A stretch of DNA of 64,000 nucleotides from Otatea glauca (lineage: Eukaryota; Streptophyta; Magnoliopsida; Poales; Poaceae), in NCBI GenBank assembly GCA_036346275.1, contig CM070723.1:48438743-48502742 (forward strand). The letters run 5' to 3'. The position numbers and the translations under genes are program-made. Position 1 is the first letter of the stretch. Each line of letters starts with the position of its first letter. Below the pieces are notes generated by a model that was given only the letters and a program-made list of their open reading frames with translations, was not told the DNA's origin and did no database searches. This document shows positions 11,298 to 22,343 of the stretch, in pieces.

Positions 11298-11703
11298 CAT
11301 GCACCGATACTTTTCTAACGGCAGCTGCATGCCTGGCCCGATGCTCACCTCCGGTAACATTGTACGCTGCTGCATGCATGGACACTTTCCTAATAGCAGC
11401 CGCATGCACTTGATCCCTTTCCATGCAATAGTGTTTCTTCCTATTCTCCCATCCACTTGCATGCAATTCTTCTCTCTATAGTCCCCACAGCCAGAACTGC
11501 CCCGATGTCCTTGCACTGCACTAGCACATATTTCCCTCGCACAGCTAGCTTCACCTTCTTTCTTTTCTTCGTGTAAATTATCCGTATCAAAAAGTGATGC
11601 CGTTTGATTGTATTTGAAAGCACTTTTCTATGGTTATGATTTTGCAGTTGTGAATAAAATATTATAAAAAATTAACGGTTAAACTTTAGCTTTGAAGACC
11701 GTA
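11298..11703. repeat. Diverged tandem repeat flanking the hAT insertion
   Basis: TAACATTGTACGCT occurs left of the hAT (about 10346-10359) and again at 11356-11369. GCAGCTGCATGCC (11323-11335) and GCAGCCGCATGCA (11396-11408) also pair. Together they suggest two units of roughly 70-80 bp, the first interrupted by the hAT. No gene is seen up to 11703. Confidence 0.5.
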
Positions 11704-11775
11704 TCCAGGGGGCAAGATTCCAGGGGCAAGATTCCAGGGGCAGTTCCAGGGGGCAAGATTCCAGGGGCAGTTCCT
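11704..11775 (+). repeat. Short tandem repeat, GGGGCAAGATTCCA unit
   Basis: Three to five near-identical units alternate between GGGGCAAGATTCCA and the shorter GGGGCAGTTCC. The pattern is minisatellite-like. Confidence 0.8.
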
Positions 11776-11819
11776 AGAATCATGGCACATAAAGGAGATG
11801 TCCCTGTTCGTGAAGGGGC

Positions 11820-12532
11820 ACGACAGAAAACCAATCTGGACCTCCTCCGGTACTCTCTATTTCCTCCGTGCTTGCTGCCACCTGAGTCATTCTATCCATT
11901 CGTCTGTCGTGCAACGGACGTGAGGGAGAGCAATGTCTTCGATCCGACGCCGGCCGCTTGACGACCTGCACAGGAGACCACGATCAGGTTTATGGATTAT
12001 TGGAAAATTAACATAGCATAACATTAATTTAATTCCAAAGTTATGCAATAAAAACACGAAGGTAAACATTGCGTCTACAACATGATTACTAGCAGCCAAC
12101 AAATATTCAAATAATACAAAATATACTAGAAAAGAAAACACACCTACACATGTTAGATAGCACAAGTGATACATAAATGTAAACAATACTATCGTAGTAG
12201 CGTACATCCTCGACAGATTTAATAACAGAAAGAAAAGATTGCTTGGACTAATAACTAGTTGGTCGAGGTACTTACAACAGGCTTGGTGAAGAACTACAGG
12301 AAGCTGCGTAAGAGCAGCATGACGTTAGAAGACGAAGATGAGCAGTCGCACGGTACGGCGCGACAGAAAACCAATCTCGTCCTTCTCCGCCGCTCTTTGC
12401 TTTCTCCGTGCTTGCTGCCATCCGAGTCATTCCATCCATTCGCTTGTCATGCAACGGGCGTGAGGGAGAGCAGTGTCTCCGATCTGACGACGGCCACTTG
12501 ACGACCTACAAGGGAGACCGGTGATCAGGTTT
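11820..12532. repeat. Direct repeat pair of about 172 bp
   Basis: 11820-11991 and 12360-12532 both run from CGACAGAAAACCAATCT to GATCAGGTTT and agree at most positions. The second copy is exactly the loop of the inverted repeat described next, while the first lies outside its left arm. Neither copy gives a recognisable protein. Confidence 0.85.
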
Positions 12533-12897
12533 CTAGGAAGCGTCGTACCGCGCGTCTGCTCGTCTTCATCTTCGAACGTCGCGCCGCTCCTACACAGGTT
12601 CCTTCTTCACTAAGCCTATTGTAAGTATCTCGGACCGATTAGTTGTTAGTCCAAATGATCTTTTCTTTCTGTGATTAAATCTGTCGAGGATGCATGTTGC
12701 TACGATAGTATTGTTTACATCTATGTATCAGTTGGGCTATCTAACGTGTAGAGACGTGCCTTCTTTACTAGCATGTTTTATACTTTGAATATCTGTTGAC
12801 TGCTAGTAATTATGTTGTAGACGTAATATTTAACTTCATGTTTTTATTATGTAACTTTAAATTAAATTAATATTATACGATGTTAATTTTCTGACAT
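12000..12897. repeat. Long inverted repeat with about 360-bp arms
   Basis: The left arm 12000-12365 is the reverse complement of 12540-12897. For example CTACAACATGATTACTAGCA at 12073-12092 answers TGCTAGTAATTATGTTGTAG at 12803-12822, and ATACTATCGTAGTAGC answers GTTGCTACGATAGTAT. I judge identity at about 85 percent. The loop is the 172-bp direct repeat copy. A transcript through it would fold into a long hairpin. It may be a siRNA hairpin locus or a foldback element; no target duplication was found. Confidence 0.88.
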
Positions 12898-14215
12898 TTT
12901 CACAGATGCCTGCGCAACGTGTTTCCTTACCATTGACAGTCGTGGTTGCTCATAGGTAGCCACTGAATGCACTGACGCAGAAACGATAACTTCCGAGCAG
13001 CTAAGGAGGGCATTCTCGCTCTGTTTTTCCCGTTGACCTTTTGGCCCCGTATTGTCAGCCTCGCCAACGTAGACTTGCAACCTGCAGTGCAGTGCAGACG
13101 TGCAGTACGTGTCAGAGAGAGCAGCATCGCTCACATGTACTCCTCCACTCATCATCGCAGGAGATGAGTTTCCATCTGACCATCTCCAACGATGGATGGA
13201 TGGATGGCCAAGATCTAATTAATCCACCTTGATTAGCACTAAGCACCAACCCTTTATCGAAAAGCGACGCTAGCTAATGGCACTAATGGAAGGCAGCCAT
13301 CGTGCTAGCTACGGGTATGCATCTTGCCATGCACACTAATGGTGGAGGTGGTACGTGGATGCGAATGAATCAACTTTAGCTTCCTTAAGGCAAGCATGCA
13401 TGCTTTGGCTTAATTTAATTATCTGGCCATTAATTAGTTGCTTGCTTAGTTTGTTCCTTGCACCATCTCCTTCCATGGCGTCCCATCTGATCAGTATGGT
13501 GCAACCTCACCTCAGAGTGAAAGATGGAGATACTGCACCATGCAATGCAATCCATGCACCTTTTGCATTTTAAGGAAGCCCTGATCTTGACATCCTCTAG
13601 GGTTTGTGGTTTCCCCTTCCATGGAACAGGTAGGTTGGTTATCCTTAAACTTGCACAAGAATGCATCCTAAATTCCAAATGAGAACAATAATTCTGTGAT
13701 AAGTGTTGCATCCTATCATTCTTCCAGAAAAATCCTAGCTAGGTAGTTACAATTTTGATTAGTTCATTTACACTAGTAGGTACTTTTTTTTTAAAAAAAA
13801 AACATGTACTAGTAGGCCGGTTTTGAAGAGGGTTGCACAAATCAAAATTATAATGCTTGCTGAGCACGGCTCAAGATAGAGTTATAATTTCTGTAGAGAT
13901 CCTTAATAATTAGTTAAAGGTGAACAAAGCTGTACATTTAAGCAAGCAACGTTATTATGGAGGTTTAATTATGTGCAGAGAATTGCTTTCATGCTTTTCT
14001 TTTTGACAATTGCACAAATATTAAAGAATAAATAAAGAGTAGATGGTGATTACTTACCCCTTCGTTTGCTTCAAAATTTGTGTAACTTGTTTTGGGAGGA
14101 AAAGCATTGAAGCACCGCTCTAAGGTGCATCCAAGCATAATTTGCACAACATGTTGAAGGAAATGCATGTATGGATCTATTGTTCATCAAAACAAACCTT
14201 TTTTTTGTTTGTACT
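12898..14215. other. Intergenic sequence, no gene seen
   Basis: No coding frame with family features is present. Bases 13768-13815 form a palindrome-like stretch (ACTAGTAGGTAC, T-run, A-run, GTACTAGTAGG). GATGGATGGATGG at 13189-13207 is a short tetranucleotide run. Confidence 0.4.
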
Positions 14216-14217
14216 GT

Positions 14218-15180
14218 AGTAGTAGTAGTCGGCAGTCGTCGTCTCTTATCACAATTAATGGGGACGGCGATCCCGATCTTTCGGTGAGATGAGGATACGT
14301 CGATTTGGAGGTGTTGATGGCACCGAATTTAAGGTTTCCTACCAAACAGGTTGGGAGCTTCGCAATCACAATGCCAAATCCACACAGATACAAGATCCAA
14401 TGATCAGTAGTTCCTGCAAGAAAACGAGAACCCGCAAGAACAAAGTATGAAGCAAACCGAAAAGGTAGTATTGAAATCAAACAAAGAGAACAAGTTGAGG
14501 TTCTGTTTCTCGGCTCGGGCGGTCTAGTCGACACGCGCAAACACGAGGAGGAACGCACACGGGGTCTACCAAAACACAACAAAACCTAAAAAACTGAAGA
14601 ACAGGGGTGAGAACCCAATATAAAGGGGTACCCACACAAGAGGGCGCCCAAGAGGTGCGACACCAGAAAGGGCGCCAAGGAGGAGGTGGAACCCTAAAGT
14701 ACATGGGCCTTGGGCCCAAAAGAAAGGTGGCGCAGCACCTGGAATTTCTATCCCGTGTGATTGTTCTGTGATTTACCTTCGCTCCAGGAGGAATTTGGCC
14801 TCGGGATTAGATCCATTGGAATGGTTATCTCGATACCTTTCAAACGAGTTGTCGAACGTCGAAAACGGAGTTCGGATGTGGCCGTGGCGTCCGCTTGAAA
14901 TCTCGCTGCTCTGGATGGCCGAACCGGACTCGGCGACGAATTGGGCTTTATCTTGGGCCTTCCTTGGCACGTGGGCTGTCCTCGGTGGATGTTCTTGGCA
15001 TGCTGGTCCAGCAAGGTGGATGGAAAGGACTTTCTTCCGGATTAAGCCCTCCAGACATCGTAGACGAAGTAGCGGCCGAAACAGCGACGATCGGGGACGA
15101 AGTAGCTGTCGTAGAAGAAGAAGGGGCAGCGGTTGTATCCTTGGTTGGATGTCCTCATCAACAATAATCCAAACTTGCTG
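14218..15180 (-). mobile_element. Probable LTR or leader fragment of an LTR retrotransposon
   Basis: On the minus strand this GC-rich stretch contains a TTATATTGGG promoter-like word, a long leader and ACCGAAAGATCGGGATCG, a motif common near the 3' end of grass LTRs. No protein domain is seen and ends are not resolved. ORFs at 14477-15184 are unsupported. Confidence 0.4.
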
Positions 15181-15184
15181 TTAG

Positions 15185-16474
15185 CTGAAGAAATGGGGCA
15201 TGGTTTTAGAAGTCTGTACAGATCCAGCCCGTTTAACTAGATTATGAAATGCAGCTTGGATGTACCAATCTTGAGCGTGCAGCATGTCGGCTAATTTGCA
15301 TGCCAGATCATTAACCAATTGGATAGAGTGGATCAGAATCACTTGCCATGATATCAAGCATACCTTGGTCAAAAGAAATAAACAATAAAAAAGTTTCCCA
15401 AATATTATTCATTCTAGTAAAGGGTGCGTCGACACTTTTGGCTTGTTTGTCGTTGCAGCGGCTCTATATCTTACTACTCTTTAACACATTAACCAATCGA
15501 TAATATGTTCTTGAGCTAATTGATTTGGTTGTCCATAGCTATTTGTGGTCATAATTAGTATCATTACAATTTGGTTCAGAAGTCAGAACCCACTAGATTT
15601 GGGGAACGAAGTATAACTCTGCAACACTATGCCCAAGCTGCATATATAGGTTTAGTTGTACCCCAAAACTTGTGTTTATGCAGAGCCTCGTCAAGTTAAT
15701 TGGGAACACATGCTGCTATTTTCATATATGTGTCGTGCAGCGGTGCAGGCTGATCCAGATTTCACAGCTAGCTCCTCTTAAGCACAAGCAAATTTGCGAT
15801 CTGACATGCTATCTGAAGTTCGTCTTATCTGAACTCTGAACTACTGCGACAAGAGAAGTGCATCAGCTTGCTTCCTATTTGTCGGAGACTCCTGAGTCCA
15901 GAGTACGTATCTGAGTTTTGCAATGGGGGCAAAAAACGTGAATCATCCTAAATACAAAATTCTAAAGCTTGGTTGCGTATGCAACTTGCAATTGCGAACG
16001 CTGAAATATCAACGCCAGGAAGATGAACATACGATTTTGTACTAAAGACTTGCTTTCAGACTGGGCACCAACCAGAAATCATGGAGGCTCGATCGGCCGG
16101 TTGGTAAGCAACGGCTGCAGCTAGGCTTAGCTTGAAGTGCTGACCACATTAGTATAGCTTCTTCAGTTTCAGATTTGACAACCTTTAATTAAGGCCATGG
16201 TGAAGTATTTGGCCGGCAAAAGAACGATTAGACATTGATTCATTACATCCTCTGAAACTAAGCAGTATCTTTTTAAAGTGACACCTTACAATCTGTGCCG
16301 TCAAACCTTCCCCTAATACGTTTAAAACTATCCAGATTATTATTAGATTTAATTTCATAACATTATAATTTTATTAGTATATAAAAAGATAAAATTACAA
16401 GCAATACCGGTCAAAGTCACATCTTGTACACTGCGTTAAGTTAAAAACGTCACTAAAAAAACAAGGCAGTATAA
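15185..16474. other. Intergenic sequence, no gene seen
   Basis: AT-rich, no frame or structural repeat that I can support. Confidence 0.4.
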
Positions 16475-16482
16475 GCTAGGAG

Positions 16483-17177
16483 CAAGGTTAAAAATTTCGG
16501 CGAAATTATGGAAAACCTCAATGAAATCTCGGATTTCAGCCGAGGTCGAGATTCAAAATCCCAGCAAAATGAAAAAAAAATATATATATTGAAATTTAGG
16601 GTTGCTACAGTGATTTCAGTAAATTTCAATGAAATCTTGGTGATTTTGACCGAAATTTCAGCATTTTGGACCGGATTTCACACCAATTTTTTTTGTAGAG
16701 AACTGTAATGCCTTTTATGTGGAATACATGTGAAAAATTTGTAAAAAAATACATACACAAATTATGTAACCCTAACCCTAAACCCTAAATCGGATTTCGG
16801 TCTTAAATGACGTATTTTGGCTTAAATACTAACTTGGATTTTGGTCTAAACCCTAACTTGGATTTCAATCTTAAATGATGTATCTCCCCCTTAAATTGTA
16901 TTTCGGCCTAAACCCTAACTTAGTACTTTGCATTCAAACAAATAGAAAATGTAGATAAATGCTTGCATGATTTTTTTTTATATTTTTTCTAGCCTCGAAA
17001 GACCATTTCACATTGGTTGAAAATCGACTGATTTCGCCGAAATTTCGGTTTTTCCGGTTTCAAATTTACCAGATTTCAAATTTGATATTTAAATTTCATC
17101 CGAAATTATGAAATCTCGCAGAAATTTTGGATTTCAACCACCCGAGACGTGGTCCGAAAACGAAATTTGAAACCTAA
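16483..17177. mobile_element. Non-autonomous hAT-like element
   Basis: Left end CAAGGTTAAAAATTTCGG and right end (reverse-complemented) TTAGGTTTCAAATTTCG are matching termini, flanked by GCTAGGAG (16475-16482) and GCTACGAG (17178-17185), an 8-bp duplication with one mismatch. The body is full of GAAATTTCGG words in both orientations. It contains the telomere-like run CCCTAACCCTAAACCCTAAA near 16771-16790 and no gene. Confidence 0.7.
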
Positions 17178-17339
17178 GCTACGAGGAATTAATCGTCCCA
17201 TATTGCCTCCAAAACGGTGACAGTGTATGTAGTCGATTAATTCTCTCAAAATTGGAGAAAAATTTGTGTACACGCAGAGGGATGCATGCTAGCTCGATCT
17301 GACAGACACAAGTAAATTCCATTCAATGACTAGAAATCA

Positions 17340-17450
17340 AACTAGGTTTATACAGGCACACATCCCGATACGAGATGGACGGCATACAAGGAAACATCCA
17401 CCTAAGAGATAAAAATGAAACTAGGTTTATACAGGCACACATCCCTAGGG
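17340..17450. repeat. Direct repeat at the 3' end of the RRM gene
   Basis: ACTAGGTTTATACAGGCACA with the following CATCCC occurs at 17341-17366 and again at 17420-17445, about 79 bp apart. The second copy supplies the C-terminal codons RDVCLYKPS of the RRM frame, so a local duplication changed or extended the gene's end. Confidence 0.85.
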
Positions 17451-17927
17451 CGAGCATGGCGCGCGGCGTCGCGCCGGTCGTCGAAGAGGACGCGCTCCCG
17501 GATCGCCCTCGTCCGCGCCTTAATCCTCTCCCGCAGCTGCTCCGGCGAGAGGTGCCTTCCTTCTGTGTTATCCGCGCACCAAGAAAGCCTGACTCGGCAG
17601 GTCCCGATGTACTGGTCGGCGAACTCCTCGAGCGCCGCCATGATGTCCTCCCGCCTCGCGAAGGTGACGTAGCCGTAGCACCTGGTCCTCCCGTCCGCGT
17701 CTCGCTCCACCCCCGCGGAGCCCTGGACGAAGGAGGCGAACCTGGAGAAGGCGCGCGTGAGGAAGGCCTCATCGACCTCCAGGCCCAGGTTGCCCACGAA
17801 CAGATCGATGGAACCCGTGCTCCTCCTCCTCCCTCCTCAGTTCCTCTTCGTCGGCCGCGATGATCCCGCCCGGCCGCCGCGCGGCCTCCCACGCACCGGC
17901 GGCGAGCTCCTCCGCCGGGCGCTGCAT
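17402..17927 (-). pseudogene. RBM42-like RRM RNA-binding protein gene, frameshifted
   Basis: One RNA recognition motif is clear on the minus strand: RNP2 is LFVGNL and RNP1 is RCYGYVTF, where the usual Gly is Cys. The run GNLGLEVDEAFLTRAFSRF followed by a YIGTCRVRL-type last strand resembles the RRM of the RBM42 family (GDLGNEV...LSRAFARF), a spliceosome-associated RNA-binding family. An ATG at 17927 opens a charged N-terminus (MQRPAEELAAGAWEAARR, then an acidic EEELRREEEE stretch) that is out of frame with the RRM by one base. The C-run at 17814-17816 (GGG on minus) is the likely one-base insertion, since 526 nt is one more than a whole number of codons. The frame ends in a short tail made from a duplicated segment. 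It is GC-rich and intronless, so it may be a retrocopy. A sequencing error at the G-run would make it intact. Confidence 0.7.
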
Positions 17928-18052
17928 GGTTTGATGGATCGCCCGAACGCGGCGCGGGTTTCGTTTGGTTGATCGATCGGCTCGATCGACGGCGGCTCTC
18001 GTTCTTGTTTTCTTTGCCTACGAATGCGTTATGTAGATGGGTTTCAGACGAG

Positions 18053-18250
18053 TTATTTTTTTTAATAATAGTTTTTTTAATGAAGAATTATAGAAATAAT
18101 ATGTAAAATTAAAAAATTACAAATATAACCATTGACGACAGAGCCTCTGTCGCTATTTAAAATGGCAACAGAGGTGTATATTTGTAATTTTTGAAATTTG
18201 CACATTATTTCTGTAATTGTTTATTAAAAAAATATTATTAAAAAAAATAA
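18053..18250. mobile_element. Foldback MITE with about 75-bp terminal inverted repeats
   Basis: The left end TTATTTTTTTTAATAATAG and the right end reverse-complement over about 75 bp, through TTACAAATATA on both sides. The centre holds the near-palindrome GACAGAGCCTCTGTC. No open frame is present. Confidence 0.75.
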
Positions 18251-19153
18251 TTCGGTTTCACACTCACGAATCCGACTCGTGTTTGGCTCCAAATCCGAAC
18301 GTCTTGTCCTGCCAATCTCGTCGCCCACTACCTCCCTTTGAGCTGGGCTGTGGCGAGTGCACGCGGTGTCCTAACCTGATGCAGCATTTACGAGTGCAAT
18401 CAGAGTGGATATGAATGGATATCTTTATCCTGTATTCTATTCTATATTTCTTCTTAAAGTCAAAGTCAACGTTCTCTATAATTTCTTCCTTTCGAATTCG
18501 CTTCGAAAGCTTTTGGTCGATCGACCGGACATAAATTGTATGCTTTGTTTGCATACCACTACACAAGGGTGCAATCCAAGTGGATATAGTCGGGTATCAC
18601 TTATCCTGTATCTTATTTCACATTTTGTTTCGGAAAAATTGGAGTTGCACATGAATTGTGTTTGATACCTATATCTCTGTTCCGAATTCGTTCCAAAAGA
18701 TCATGAATAGTCGTCGGACGGATTTTTATCCGCTACTAGCAGTTGGTTTATAGTTTGAACAAAGGGCGATTGATAGCCTAAAGTTTAGCTAAAAAAACAA
18801 AGCTTATATGACTCCGTTTGGCATTGCGGTTCCACTTAAATTCCAAATAACTGAGTAGATTCCACTGCACAGAACAACAGACCTGTGCTACAATAAAAAA
18901 AAAGAACTAACTCTAAGTAGGCCCAGCTTAGCTTTTAAGCGGTTTTTGATATAAGCCAACAGCCATATATAAATAACAAAAACTAAAAGCTTAGCTAGAC
19001 TTACTTTTGCAGCTTATTGCTGAGGAAAATTAGCTATTTATTAAACAGTCTCTTATAAAAAAAACTACAACTGCTTTTCAGCTCAGTTTTTCAGAAAAGC
19101 TATAGCTTCCCAAACAAACCCTTAGATTCCCACGAACAACATGTCAAGTTGGT
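18251..19153. other. Intergenic sequence with degenerate repeats
   Basis: GTGCAATC..AGTGGATAT occurs at about 18394 and again at 18569, a diverged duplication. Bases 18811-19125 begin CCGTTTGGCATTGCGG and end AAGCTATAGCTTCCCAAACAAACCC, which suggests an old MITE with decayed ends. No gene is seen. Confidence 0.35.
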
Positions 19154-19156
19154 TAA

Positions 19157-19388
19157 GGGCCTGTTTGTTTTTGCTTTGGATTATCTAAAAGCTGATTATG
19201 GATTCTGGTTGTAGAGAAGCTGATTCTCCAAAAACTGGAATCCAAAAGCACATATGAAGTGGATTGTGGATTCTAGTGTATATGAGTAGGCTGGATTGTG
19301 AGAATCGGATTTTAGAATCGAGCTATTTATTTTTTATTCTACTTTTGAGGCCAGAATCCAAAATCAAAAGTTAGACACAAACAAGCCC
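19157..19388. mobile_element. Tourist-like (PIF/Harbinger) MITE
   Basis: Termini GGGCCTGTTTG and CAAACAAGCCC form the inverted repeat, with further pairing inside (TTTTGCTTTGGATT against AATCCAAAATCAAAA). TAA flanks both sides (19154-19156 and 19389-19391), the 3-bp target duplication of this superfamily. Confidence 0.88.
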
Positions 19389-19524
19389 TAAATAGGCTAA
19401 CCGTGTGGCACTTTGAGTTTCTGGTTGAGAAGAGACGAGAAAGGTTGGATTTGAAGGCAGGGCAATAAAGTTGGGAAAGATGGCACTCGAGTCAAGGACC
19501 GAGAAGAAGACGCCTCACGATTCT

Positions 19525-19789
19525 GACGAAGAAAATCCGTCCCAAAAACTTATCAGTTTAGGATACATGTGATCAAACTTTTGAAACTTTAATTATCGAT
19601 ATTTTTTAAAATATTTAGATTGGATGTATGAAAATCATATGTGTAGATTCGTCTCGAAACGTACTTTCGTAATATTATAATTTTATTTTATTTTTTAAAT
19701 ATAATATAATAGAAATTAGTGGTCAAAATTGAGTTTTGGAGACCATATCGATATTCAAAATGATAATTATTTATGACCGGAGGAAGTAT
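19525..19789. mobile_element. Degraded Stowaway-like MITE
   Basis: The right end reads ACCGGAGGAAGTA and the left TCCGTCCCAAAAACTT, decayed forms of the CTCCCTCCGTCCCA Stowaway terminus. The core is AT-rich. Ends are approximate. Confidence 0.5.
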
Positions 19790-20089
19790 TAAAGAATCCA
19801 CGTTAACGGCTACTCGAGAGAACGGTTGTAGAGACCTTCAGCCCATGAGTCAAATTTGGATATATAAAACCAAATGAATATTAGGTGCTTACACTACTAC
19901 AAAGAGACTTATATTAGACTCCTCATCATGGACGGTTTTAAAAAACCGTCTGTATTAATTAATATCACAGATGGTTGGTGGCTAAAACCATCTGTGAAGA
20001 CAAGAATCGTCTATGATATAAATTATACCACAAACGGTTTTTTAAAAAATCGTCTGTGATACGGTTCCATATTAAGCCCACAAGTTTCC

Positions 20090-20760
20090 AACTGATCGGC
20101 TTCCCCACCCACCCGAACCCTAGCACGAGCGAGCGCCGCCCCCGTTTGGTCCTCCCACTCCTCTCATTCGCTCTCCCCTCGCTCATCCCTCTCTCGCGTG
20201 CAGCCCTCCCTCTCCGTGTCTTCCTCGCGCCGTCGCCACTCTCGCTCGCCTCACGCCGCCCCCCATCTCCGCGGTCTTCCTCCTGCGGGGGCCAGTGGAT
20301 GTGCCCGTCGATGCATCTCTCATGCGCCCTTCGCCTCCTGGCCTTCCTCCCTCAGCGAATTTGGTGCGGAAAGGCGTGCTGCCATGTGGGTGGGGCAACG
20401 AAGGAGGAGAGGTGGTGTCGGTGGCACGGCGACGACCGACGACCGACGGAGGAGGTGGGATGGTGGCGCACGGCAACGGAGACTGGGCGAGGCCGCGCGG
20501 AGCTCCTCGTGCAGCGAAGGAGGAGGGGATGGGTAGACGGCGCACGAAGATGGAGGGGTACCGCTGTCTCGGTCCCTCAGGCGCCGAGTAGCCAGTGATG
20601 GAGGTGGGATTCGGGAGATGGGCGCGCGGTAACGAAGCCAAGAACTTGGAGTCCCAGCCCCCCCCCCCCAATCAACCAAACCCCCATATAGTGGAGACAA
20701 CCCCGGTGCCGTCCCCTCCTACTTTGGTAACGGCGCCGTCGCCTCGTCCGATACCACAAG
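20090..20760. other. GC-rich gene-like stretch inside the CACTA element
   Basis: It is sharply more GC-rich than the rest of the element, begins with a C/T-rich leader (CCCTAGCACGAGCGAGCG) and is open in several frames on both strands, with none showing a family. It looks like a captured 5' UTR plus first exon of a host gene, or an old promoter of the element. No protein is claimed. Confidence 0.4.
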
Positions 20761-21494
20761 CCAACATGAAATTTCTCATCCTACAATTCTTGGGAGAACC
20801 AATGAAACGCAAAGCGATTTAGTTTGGAGAAATTGATTTGATTATTTTTCTTTCCATAGTAATCTCAGGAGCCCTTTTTATTTATTGTACTTTTAGATGT
20901 CAATGACTCAATGGATATAGAGATGGGGCTAAACTATTATGAATTTGTACCGAGCTAGGACTAATCTACCATGAATTCCTATCGGGCTGAAGTTTTAGGC
21001 AAAGTGTCACCCCTTCTCACTTTCTTTTTGTTTTGTTTGAATTTTGTTTAGAAATTTGGTTAGGTAGTGCATTTTTAGTTTGCTGTGGTTGTCAGCAATG
21101 CTTACTTAAGATGAGAAGGGAATGATTTAAACTATGACCAAGAAGCTACTATTTTCTTAATGATAAGGCCTATGTTTGGCTTTGCAGCCTCTCATTTTAA
21201 ACATGATCAATGTAGTCGATCTATCCATCCCTTTAAACTTGGGCAATGTATAGTTATACATATCTAAGCTTGTGCTATTTGAAAAGCTGACTGAATGGGT
21301 ACATCAAGCTGCAGCTTTCCATTGACTTAACCATATCTAGAATATGCCTTCATTTGAAAAGTACTAGGCAAGTGACCGCGGCGTGCCACGCCACGACAGC
21401 CGCTCGCCACGCGAGCAAATTGAGAAAACGTGGCTTGCCGCTTCCCACACGAGCAAATCGAGGAAAGACGCGATGTAAACTTTTTTTTTCGAGA

Positions 21495-21905
21495 AAAGAC
21501 CTAAACGTAGTACTAAAAAACCGCAAAAGGACCTAAACGTAGCACCTGCGTAATGCTAAAAAACGCAAAAAAAGACATAAACGTATTTTTTTTTAAAAAG
21601 TACCCAACTGTATTTTATTTTTCGAAAAAGGATCTAAACGTAATACAAAAAATGCAAAAGGACCTAAACGTAGCACAAAGTTTTTATTTCCATAGAAAGG
21701 ACCTAACCGTGTTTTTTTTTCCGAAAAAGGACCTAAACGTATTTTTGATTTTCCGAAGAAGGACCCGAGCGCAATGCTTAAAAACGCAAAAAGGACATAA
21801 ACGTAATATATATTCTTTTTTAAAAAAAAGGACCCAACCGTATTTTTCCCAAAAAAGGACCTAAACGTAATTTTTTTTCACAAAAAAGGACCTGAGCGTA
21901 ATTTT
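21495..21905 (+). repeat. Array of about 13 AAAAGGACCTAAACGTA units
   Basis: Copies lie at about 21496, 21525, 21571, 21596, 21625, 21656, 21695, 21725, 21757, 21788, 21824, 21855 and 21887, spaced 25-45 bp. Several are exact over GGACCTAAACGTA. Others vary at fixed sites (GGACCCAACCGTA, GGACCTGAGCGTA, GGACATAAACGTA). Spacers are mainly T-runs. The array lies 435 bp inside the 3' end of the CACTA element. Confidence 0.9.
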
Positions 21906-22343
21906 TTTCCCCGGCTCGGCTCGAGCCGCGAGCAGAGCTAGCGTTCTCCCGGCTCAAACGCACGAGAGGCTAGGAAACTTGCCAACAATAGGAGAGGTTT
22001 GATTAGGTGTTCTTAGTGATTTTGCTCACCTATTCATATTGTCATGTAGTTACAGTGTCAAAAATTAGCAGCTGCTTTCTTATTACAAAGTATGTGATAT
22101 GTACCATGATTTTAATCCAATTATGTAGCCACTTTCAAGGTTATTGTGTCAAAGGGAGCGAATGTATAGTCATCACAGACTGTTCTAAACAAGAACCATC
22201 TGTGATATATTTTTTCATAGACGGTTCGAAAACCGTCTATGATGTGCCCTTACATTATTGACACATTATTACTGACGGTTCACAAAACCGTCTGAGATGA
22301 CGATTTTGAACCGTCGGAGAAGATGATTTCTACAGTAGTGTTA

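Larger units (their letters stand above)
19892..22340. mobile_element. CACTA (En/Spm) element, non-autonomous
   Basis: It starts CACTACTACAAAG and ends CTACAGTAGTG, and is flanked by TTA on both sides (19889-19891 and 22341-22343), the 3-bp duplication typical of CACTA elements. Subterminal palindromic words GACGGTTTT...AACCGTC and CACAGA(T/C)GG appear at 19932-20065 and 22165-22320, where TNPA-like proteins would bind. At 2449 bp it has no recognisable TNPD or TNPA gene. Inside are a GC-rich stretch (20090-20760) and a tandem array (21495-21905). Confidence 0.95.

Noticed and set aside
16768..16790. Telomere or chromosome end
   Set aside because: Only about three units, embedded in a transposon with sequence continuing on both sides.
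20056..20700. ORFs of 100-180 codons in the CACTA element
   Set aside because: Overlapping in five frames on both strands with no domain; GC-rich composition explains them.
21495..21905. CRISPR-like regular repeat
   Set aside because: Eukaryotic context inside a CACTA element, with variable units and T-run spacers instead of unique ones.
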